A stretch of DNA of 64,000 nucleotides from CAZENU01 sp965117035. GTDB taxonomy: Bacteria; Chloroflexota; Dehalococcoidia; Lucifugimonadales; CAZENU01. The DNA is taken from positions 2,480,001 through 2,544,000 of the forward strand of contig OZ220748.1 of the NCBI GenBank assembly GCA_965117035.1. The letters are read 5' to 3'. Below are positions 58,058 to 64,000 of the stretch, piece by piece. A program made the translations under genes and the position numbers. The number at the start of each line of letters is the position of its first letter. Positions within the stretch are counted from its first letter, which is position 1. The notes below the pieces were generated by a model. The model saw nothing but the letters and a program-made list of their open reading frames with translations. It made no database searches and was not told the origin of the DNA.

Positions 58058-59736
58058 GGAGCCTGTTTCAAATGTGGCATGTATTTGACGGTGGGGTTTC
58101 CTGTTTGGTCATGCCGGCTGTGTGCGGAGCCTCATGGTTCGCAGCGAGGCGCCCGAAGCGGCCATGATCACCATCCGGGCCGCCCAATAGGCTGAATGCG
58201 CGCTCGAAACGGCAGCTAGACTCCGATTCCACGCCCCCGTGGCTCGCCACGCCCTCCACAGGGTGCGCAGGTTGAAGGCCGTGGCTAGCAGAGTCCACTC
58301 AGCCACCACGTTGGGTAAGCCGCGTAGCAGGAACCGCTGGGCCTGCTGTTGCTCTTTGATGATCCCGAAGACCGGCTCGACCAGTTGTTTTCTTTGCCTG
58401 TACGCCTCTTTGGCTTCTTCCGTGGACATCCAGGCGCGGTGGCGGCGCAGGTCTGTATCATGGGGACTTATCTCCAGAGAGCGGCCATGGCGCTCGTTCT
58501 TCGTACAGACCCCGAAGGCCGGACAGGCCCGGCACACGGCCGCGGAGGAGCGGTAAACGCGCACAATGGTGCGGCGGCCTCGCCTGACGCCGGCAAAGCG
58601 CAGCGTGTAACCCTCCGGGCATCGGTAGCTGTCGCTCGCCTCGTCGTAGGTGAAGCGGTCCTTGTGATACGGGCTCTCCAGAGCCCGGTCCTGCGACTCC
58701 GGCATGATCACCTGTTGGCCCCTCCGGGCGCACTCCTGCAGATTGCTCCCTGAGTGATACCCCGCATCGGCCAAAGTCGTCTCCGATCTGTGACCTGAGG
58801 TCTCCTCCGCCTGCTCCATCATTGGACCCAGTTGCGACTGGTCGGTCGTGTCGGCCACCACCTCGGCAGCCGTGATCAGCATGCCGGACACCTTCCCTTC
58901 ACCCATTACCGGAGAGACCATCGCCTGGGCGTTGTATGCCATCGCGATACCCTGGCGGGTCTTCATCATTCGGGCGTCGGGATCGGTCAGGTTGATGAGC
59001 TTTTGTCCATCCCGGCTGGCAAGCTCGCCCATCGTCTCACGCACCTGATCCCGCAATACCTTGCGGTCGTGCAACGCCTCTGGCAGATGGCCGGTAGCCG
59101 GCTCATCGCCCGCCTCGTTCTGCGCCTCCAACTCGGCAACCGCCCGATCCGTCCGGCCCAACAGACGGCGCAACCCCTCGGCGTCGTGGGTCCGGTTCCT
59201 TGCCGCGTTCGCCCCGACCTTCGTCCCGTCCACCGCCTGCACCGCCAACTCCACAAGCTCCATCTTGACAGCCGTCTGCACCGTGCGCTTGAGCAACCCC
59301 CTCATACCATCCCGGTGGGAACGGTAAAAGCGCCACAATGTGACGTGGTCCGGTCGCTGGCAGCCCGTCAGCCACAAGTACGGTATCTGGTCGCGACACG
59401 CCGCCTCCAGCTTGCGGCTCGATCGCACTCCGGTCATGAAGCCGTAAAGCCACACGCCCAACAGGGCACGGGGATGGTAGGACGGAGCTCCCATCGGGTC
59501 ACCCTCTCTATCAACCCCGATACCAGCCCAGTCATCGCCGTCCAGAGCATCGACGAACTCAGCCACGAATCGGGCAGGATGACCGGCCTCCAGCAACTCG
59601 TCGAGACTCGGAGGCAGAATCCACATCTGCTCACGGTTGAGTGGTCGATGCGGCATACTCTACTACCTCCAATTCACGGTCTGACTCTCCACCAAGATAC
59701 CCTATCGCCAATACCCACGACTTATGAAACAGGCTC
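58058..59736 (-). mobile_element. IS1182-family insertion sequence
   Basis: Terminal repeats GAGCCTGTTTCA (58059-58070) and TGAAACAGGCTC (59725-59736) are perfect inverted 12-mers. TTCC flanks both ends (58054-58057 and 59737-59740), a 4-bp target duplication. One intact transposase gene fills it. It sits in the loop of a REP-like palindrome. Confidence 0.88.
58109..59656 (-). CDS. IS1182 family transposase
   Basis: 515 residues, complete. The N-terminal DUF772-like part has SYHPRALLGVWLYGFMTGVR and RPDHVTLWRFYRSHRDGM. The DDE core follows: Asp in LAVQAVDGTKVGANAA, Asp in ETTLADAGYHSGSN, and Glu in RKQLVEPVFGIIKEQQ. A cysteine cluster (RACPAFGVC) lies between. Upstream and downstream inverted repeats define an intact element. 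Confidence 0.95.
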   Translation of the reverse strand: MPHRPLNREQMWILPPSLDELLEAGHPARFVAEFVDALDGDDWAGIGVDREGDPMGAPSYHPRALLGVWLYGFMTGVRSSRKLEAACRDQIPYLWLTGCQRPDHVTLWRFYRSHRDGMRGLLKRTVQTAVKMELVELAVQAVDGTKVGANAARNRTHDAEGLRRLLGRTDRAVAELEAQNEAGDEPATGHLPEALHDRKVLRDQVRETMGELASRDGQKLINLTDPDARMMKTRQGIAMAYNAQAMVSPVMGEGKVSGMLITAAEVVADTTDQSQLGPMMEQAEETSGHRSETTLADAGYHSGSNLQECARRGQQVIMPESQDRALESPYHKDRFTYDEASDSYRCPEGYTLRFAGVRRGRRTIVRVYRSSAAVCRACPAFGVCTKNERHGRSLEISPHDTDLRRHRAWMSTEEAKEAYRQRKQLVEPVFGIIKEQQQAQRFLLRGLPNVVAEWTLLATAFNLRTLWRAWRATGAWNRSLAAVSSAHSAYWAARMVIMAASGASLRTMRLRTQPA

Positions 59737-59822
59737 TTCCAACCCGCCCTGGCCCTGCGACACGGCACCCTTGCCACCAGGGGGGACCCAACCCGCAGCC
59801 CCGGTTCGCCGAGACGCGCCGG

Positions 59823-60629
59823 TCAAAAGAGGGCGCGCCAGAGCAGCATCAGCCCGATCACCAGCAGCACCGCGCCGACGGCCTTGATCAGCCTGTCCAG
59901 CGTCACCCTGCCGGTGTACCGGGCGCCGATATAGCTGCCCACCACCGCGGTGGCCGCCATCAGCAGCATGACCGGGTAATTCACGTGGCCGCCCGAGACG
60001 TGGCCGATCCACCCGACCGAGCCCATCGCGAAGCCGATCGTCAGGTTCGTGCCGACCGCCGCGCGCGGGTCCATGCGCAGCACCCGGATCAGGGCGGGCA
60101 GGCGCAGGCTTCCCAGGATCAGCCCGACCGCGCCTCCGAGCGCGCCGATCCCCAGGCCGGCCGCCGCCGTGATGGCGCGTCGGACTCCGCTGGCGGAGGC
60201 TGAGTCGCCGCCGTCCTTCGTGACGGCCGCGAGAAGCTGCGCGCGGGCGAGGAACTCCACGCCCTGCCAGAAGACCAGCACGCCCGCGGCGCCCAGCAGC
60301 ACCGGCTCGGGGACGCTCTCGCTCGCGAACCCCGCTGCGAAGGCGCCGACCATGCTCGGCACGCCCACCAGCAGCACGACCCTCCTGTCCACCCGGCCCT
60401 CGCGGACGTGGCGCACGGAGCCAGAGGCCGCGGTCGCGGTGCTGACGGCGATGTTGGTGCCCGCCGCCGTCGCCGCGTCGAAGCCGAGCAGCAGCAGGGC
60501 CGGCAGCCTCATGGTGCCCAGCGCGAGCCCGACGAAGCCCCCCAGGATGCCGACCACGAACGAGATGGCCGACAGCAGGGCTGCCTGCCACAGGGGAACG
60601 TCGGTGAACGGGAGCTCCAGCGACTCCAT
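59823..60629 (-). CDS. TauE/SafE (TSUP) family permease
   Basis: 268 residues. About eight hydrophobic helices in two related halves: ISFVVGILGGFVGLALGTMR and LGIGALGGAVGLILGSLRLP are the repeated TSUP glycine motifs, each followed by a TN motif (AAGTNIAVSTAT, AAVGTNLTIGFA). Members export sulfite or other sulfur-containing organic anions. No sulfur-metabolism gene is adjacent. Its start lies 2 bases after the DUF4129 gene, so it is the last gene of that operon. Confidence 0.9.
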   Translation of the reverse strand: MESLELPFTDVPLWQAALLSAISFVVGILGGFVGLALGTMRLPALLLLGFDAATAAGTNIAVSTATAASGSVRHVREGRVDRRVVLLVGVPSMVGAFAAGFASESVPEPVLLGAAGVLVFWQGVEFLARAQLLAAVTKDGGDSASASGVRRAITAAAGLGIGALGGAVGLILGSLRLPALIRVLRMDPRAAVGTNLTIGFAMGSVGWIGHVSGGHVNYPVMLLMAATAVVGSYIGARYTGRVTLDRLIKAVGAVLLVIGLMLLWRALF

Positions 60630-60631
60630 CG

Positions 60632-62041
60632 CTACGCGGGCTCGGCGGCGATGCCGTCCACAGCCGCCCTCATCTCGTCGATCTGCTCCTCCGGCGACGG
60701 AAGCAGGCCGTAGTAGGCGCGCGCGAAGGCCGCGCTCGCACGGTGCACCAGGTCGCCTGGAAGCACCTCAGCCATCCTGACCGCCATCTCGCCGGTCGTC
60801 TCGTGCGGCTGTCTCAGCACGCCCCGCTCCTCGGCGAGCAGCAGGAGGTCGTAGTAGATCTCCAGCACCCGGACGATGCCCGGGGGGCCGTCCGGCAGCA
60901 GCGTGCCATCGTCGCGCCGGCGCCTGAGCCACGACGGGCGCAGGGACCACAGCAGGTTGGCGAAATCGACGAGCGGGTCGGCGTCTTCCAGCACCGACTC
61001 CCTCAGCCCCTCGACCGGCACGACGCGTCGGCTCTGGGGCCGCCGGAACGCCTTGGCGCCCCAGTACAGCAGCGCCGCCGCCGCGAGGCCGAGAACCAGC
61101 CCCAGCAGTATCTGTCCGACCCATACGTTGGCCCCCGTGCCCTCCAGCTCCTCGAGCGCGTCCGGCGTCGTGGTCGCGATCCGGGTCGCCTCCTGGGGTT
61201 GACGCGGGGGCGGTTCGCCGCCGAACAGCAGGTTGTAGAGCCACGCCAGGACTTCGGCCACCGCGTCGACAATCAACGCGGCGGGGAGCAGGATCACCCA
61301 CGCGAAGATGAGCGCGACGAGCGTCAGCGCCTGCCTGATCGGCCACGTGATCACGTCGAGGACGGCCCCCGGCACGACGGTGAACGCCAGACCGACCGCC
61401 ACGACGATCACGACGACCGCTATGACGAGACGCGGCCAGATGTTCCTGCTGGTGGACTTGGACTTCGGCAGCAGGTGCCCCATCGCGAGGCCCGCGAGGG
61501 AGGCCCCGAAGAAGATGAACACCATCAGGAAGGTGTCCAGGTCGGCGTCGTTGATCAGGTCGATCAGCGTGGCGACCGTGAGGGCCGCGACGCCGATCCT
61601 GAAGGTGATCGCGAGCTGGTCGGTGGGGTACGTCGCGACGCCGAGCTTGCCTCCCCTGAACCAGATCGCGGCGCCGGCCAGGCCGCCAGCCATGAACGTG
61701 AACCAGAACCCGTCCGGCTCCGAGGCGGAGAAGGCCTTGAATATCCAGATCAGGTCGACGAAGGGGAGCTCCTCGGTCAGCTCGACGGCGATGGCGACGT
61801 AGACGAGCAGCGCGCCGATGAGCATCCGGACCACTATCTCGGTGCCGGGACCTATCTTCTCGGACGGGCCCAGGCGGCCAACGTACAGGGCCGCGAACAT
61901 CAGCACGACGACGGTCGGCCACATGAACGGGCCCGAGTCCTGTCCCATCCACAGGCCGAGAACGCCGAGGACGGCGTACACCCACGCGCTCTCCGCGATC
62001 ACCAGGGCCCACAGCACCAGCCTCGTCTGGGCGGCGTTCAC
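60632..62041 (-). CDS. Multi-pass membrane protein with C-terminal DUF4129-like domain
   Basis: 469 residues from a GTG at 62041 overlapping the DUF58 stop (GTGA). About ten hydrophobic segments fill the first 330 residues (VLWALVIAESAWVYAVLGVL first). A soluble tail follows with VLEIYYDLLLLAEERGVLRQ and ETTGEMAVRMAEVLPGDLVH, the usual end of DUF4129 proteins of transglutaminase operons. A transglutaminase core domain is not seen. It probably partners with the DUF58 and MoxR proteins in a surface or chaperone-like system of unknown substrate. Confidence 0.82.
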   Translation of the reverse strand: MNAAQTRLVLWALVIAESAWVYAVLGVLGLWMGQDSGPFMWPTVVVLMFAALYVGRLGPSEKIGPGTEIVVRMLIGALLVYVAIAVELTEELPFVDLIWIFKAFSASEPDGFWFTFMAGGLAGAAIWFRGGKLGVATYPTDQLAITFRIGVAALTVATLIDLINDADLDTFLMVFIFFGASLAGLAMGHLLPKSKSTSRNIWPRLVIAVVVIVVAVGLAFTVVPGAVLDVITWPIRQALTLVALIFAWVILLPAALIVDAVAEVLAWLYNLLFGGEPPPRQPQEATRIATTTPDALEELEGTGANVWVGQILLGLVLGLAAAALLYWGAKAFRRPQSRRVVPVEGLRESVLEDADPLVDFANLLWSLRPSWLRRRRDDGTLLPDGPPGIVRVLEIYYDLLLLAEERGVLRQPHETTGEMAVRMAEVLPGDLVHRASAAFARAYYGLLPSPEEQIDEMRAAVDGIAAEPA

Positions 62042-63333
62042 CGGCGCGCTCCGAACATCTCGGACGCCTCCATGTCCACCAGGTGCGACCTGAGCAGGTG
62101 GAGCTTCACTCGCGGCGGCAGGTCGGGCGGGTCCGCCCGGCCCACGTAGAGCACGACGATCTTCGCGCCGCCGCGGTCGAGGTCGTCGAGAGTGGCGACC
62201 ATCTCGTCCGTTATCAGCGCGGTGCACAGCACGATCGTGGTCCCGAAGGGGAACCGGGGGCCGTGCTCGGCCAGGTGGCGGGCCATCGGGCCGGACGCCA
62301 TCGGCGGCGTCGTGGCGAGCGCCGCCATCACCTCGCCCAGCTGCGCCGGGCCCTGGCTGGGCGGCACCTTCATCGAACGCCGGACCTGGACCGCCATGTC
62401 GTTCGCGAACACGCCAAAGGTGTAGTCCAGCTCCGCGACGTAGTTGGCCACCGAAGCCGCCACGGTGATCACTCGCTCCAGCTCCACCGGAGCGTCCAGC
62501 CGCCAGAACGGCTCCGTCGTGTCGACCGCGACCGCGATGATCACGTTGACCGTGGAGCTCGGGTCGAAGGTGCGGACCAGCAGCTTCTGGTTCCTGGCCG
62601 TCGCCTTCCAGTCGATCCTGGTGAGAGGGTCGCCCTTCTGGTACTCGCGCAGGCCGGCGGGACGGGTGACGTCCTCGTAGATCCTGTCGCCGCCCCTGAC
62701 CTCGCCGAGCGGCCTCACGGCCGGAAGGCCCAGGTCCACGAGCGGCACTATCCGCGGCAGCACGAGGATGTTGCTGCGGTGGTGCTGGATCTTCTGCGTG
62801 CGCACGAAGCCGAACGGGTCGCCGCTCTCGAGCGTCGCCGGCCCCATGCGGTACAGGCCCCTCTTGGTGCACTTGACCTCGTAGTCCCAGTGAATCCGCT
62901 CGTACCAGCCCATCGAGGTGAGGTGCCGGAGGCTCTGGATCTTCGTGTTGGCGTTCTGCACGACATCGCCGCCCACCACCTTGACCGCGTTGGGGAACTC
63001 GTCCTCGACCTTGACCCACACGAGCGGCACAGGCTTGCGGTTGACAAGCGTGACGGTTATGGGCACCGTCTCGCCGACCTCGACGCGCTCGTGGGCGACC
63101 TCCATGTCGTAGGCGAGGTCCACGAGGGCGACGCGGTTCCACACCATCGAGATCGCGGTGGCGACGAGGCCCATGACGCCGAGCGCCACGACGATCCCCT
63201 CGGCTATGAACAGGCCGACGATCACGATGCCGCCAAAGGCGATGACGAGGAATGCCAGCCAGTTGAAGCGGGACGCCGGGATCAGGTGCGGATGGTCGGC
63301 GGCCCCATCCGGGAGGCGTTGACGCTGGGCCAT
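62038..63333 (-). CDS. DUF58-domain protein
   Basis: 431 residues. Two N-terminal membrane helices (FNWLAFLVIAFGGIVIVGLF, GIVVALGVMGLVATAISMVW), a beta-sandwich segment (VPITVTLVNRKPVPLVWVKV), then the DUF58 signature REYQKGDPLTRIDWKATARN, and a VWA-like ending (VIIAVAVDTTEPFW, then TIVLCTALITDEMV). DUF58 proteins work with MoxR ATPases. It follows the MoxR gene by 4 bases and overlaps the DUF4129 gene. Confidence 0.93.
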   Translation of the reverse strand: MAQRQRLPDGAADHPHLIPASRFNWLAFLVIAFGGIVIVGLFIAEGIVVALGVMGLVATAISMVWNRVALVDLAYDMEVAHERVEVGETVPITVTLVNRKPVPLVWVKVEDEFPNAVKVVGGDVVQNANTKIQSLRHLTSMGWYERIHWDYEVKCTKRGLYRMGPATLESGDPFGFVRTQKIQHHRSNILVLPRIVPLVDLGLPAVRPLGEVRGGDRIYEDVTRPAGLREYQKGDPLTRIDWKATARNQKLLVRTFDPSSTVNVIIAVAVDTTEPFWRLDAPVELERVITVAASVANYVAELDYTFGVFANDMAVQVRRSMKVPPSQGPAQLGEVMAALATTPPMASGPMARHLAEHGPRFPFGTTIVLCTALITDEMVATLDDLDRGGAKIVVLYVGRADPPDLPPRVKLHLLRSHLVDMEASEMFGARR

Positions 63334-63337
63334 CGAG

Positions 63338-64000
63338 CTACCCCTCGATGGGGACGGGCACGCTCGACAGGATGCTGTCCACGACCTGCTCGGGTGAGTC
63401 TCCCCTCATCCTCGCGGAGGCGCTCAGCACGGTCCGGTGGGGCAGCACCGCGGGCGCCATCGCCTTGACGTCGTCCGGCGTGACGAAGTCGCGGCCGTCG
63501 ATGGCGGCCCAGGCCTGCGTCGCCTTGTAGAGGGCCATCCCGGCCCTGGGGCTGGCCCCGAGCGAGATGCCCACGTGGTCCCTCGTGCCCCTGACAACCG
63601 CGATGATGTAGTCGCGGACCGGCTCCTCGACCCGGACCGTGGGCGTCAGGTCCTGCATGCGCCGTATCTCGTCGCCGTCGGTGACCGCCTCGATCTGCGG
63701 GGGCGTCGAGTCCTTCTCGAAACGGAGGTATATGTCCGCCTCCTCCTCCAGCGACGGGTACCCGAGGGTGAGACGCACCATGAAGCGGTCGAGCTGCGCC
63801 TCGGGGAGCGGAAAGGTCCCCTCCATCTCAACGGGGTTCTGCGTCGCGAGTACGAGAAAGGGCTCCGGGAGCGGGCGCGTGACGCCATCGACGGTCGCCT
63901 GCCGCTCCTGCATAGCCTCCAGCAGGGACGACTGCGTGCGCGGCGTCGCCCGGTTGATCTCGTCGGCGAGGAGCACCTGGCTGACGATCGGGCCCGGGAG
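63338..64000 (-). CDS. MoxR family AAA+ ATPase (5' end outside window)
   Basis: About 220 residues of the C-terminal two-thirds. Walker B is VLLADEINRATPRTQSSLLE, followed by ATQNPVEMEGTFPLPEAQLD (sensor 1) and LDRFMVRLTLGYP (arginine finger). The lid domain shows LGASPRAGMALYKATQAWAA (sensor 2). Walker A lies past the window edge. MoxR ATPases act as chaperones for metal insertion or complex assembly with DUF58 proteins, as the next gene indicates. Confidence 0.94.
   Translation of the reverse strand, partial: LPGPIVSQVLLADEINRATPRTQSSLLEAMQERQATVDGVTRPLPEPFLVLATQNPVEMEGTFPLPEAQLDRFMVRLTLGYPSLEEEADIYLRFEKDSTPPQIEAVTDGDEIRRMQDLTPTVRVEEPVRDYIIAVVRGTRDHVGISLGASPRAGMALYKATQAWAAIDGRDFVTPDDVKAMAPAVLPHRTVLSASARMRGDSPEQVVDSILSSVPVPIEG

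Noticed and set aside
60632..63142. 836-codon frame spanning the DUF4129 and DUF58 genes
   Set aside because: Its upstream part is a shadow of DUF58. The GTG at 62041 overlapping the DUF58 stop is the natural start.

Overview
GC-rich bacterial chromosome segment, most likely from an uncultivated Chloroflexota of the Dehalococcoidia/SAR202 type. This is an inference from gene content: a RACo-like ASKHA ATPase, several Gfo/Idh/MocA dehydrogenases, an HpcH/HpaI aldolase, a PIG-L deacetylase, a NIPSNAP protein, an SAF-domain dehydrogenase, ThyX instead of ThyA, and intergenic DNA packed with REP-like hairpins. No rRNA, tRNA or CRISPR array was recognised. Both ends cut genes: the ASKHA ATPase on the left and a MoxR ATPase on the right.

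Layout. 0-3.5 kb: 3' end of the ASKHA ATPase, a repeat-rich gap holding a phased TGTTCC/GGAACA array, and an intact IS66 element with 8-bp target duplications. 3.7-10.4 kb: M50-like membrane protease, D-2-hydroxyacid dehydrogenase, a lone nuclease-like gene, thyX, metG behind a methionine-rich leader and attenuator, and a methyltransferase. 10.4-19 kb: aldolase, a BrnT-type toxin with a HigA-like antitoxin, two Gfo/Idh genes, ftsH, a NYN nuclease, NIPSNAP and a third Gfo/Idh gene. 19.2-20.8 kb: a scar of small accessory genes (VapBC, DUF2442, frameshifted DUF4160, hsdM 3' remnants). 20.9-29.1 kb: aminotransferase, ribF-tyrS, and a CPBP-trpA-aroH-aroF-MFS run. 29.2-38.5 kb: small unknown, TPR protein, PIG-L deacetylase, long repeat field, HypE-like AIR synthase homologue, a lower-GC two-gene ATPase island, HAD hydrolase and SAF dehydrogenase. 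38.5-46.4 kb: mfd, MBL-fold hydrolase, a six-repeat membrane protein, rplY. 46.7-51.1 kb: a translationally coupled catabolic operon (beta-propeller glycosidase-like, two paralogous alpha/beta hydrolases, Gfo/Idh). 51.2-58 kb: GNAT, methyltransferase, a second VapC-type module, threonine synthase, GSA-type aminotransferase and thioredoxin reductase. 58.1-59.7 kb: an IS1182-type element inserted into a hairpin. 59.8-64 kb: TSUP permease, DUF4129, DUF58 and MoxR.

Regulation. Many genes are preceded by an extended -10 of the form TGnTAnnnT with little or no -35. The clearest regulatory find is the metG leader: a 29-codon peptide with six Met codons, a 9-bp antiterminator pairing and a 13-bp terminator hairpin. 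Mobile-element activity is visible as an autonomous IS66, two short non-autonomous elements with the same terminal repeats and 8-bp target duplications, and the IS1182-type element.
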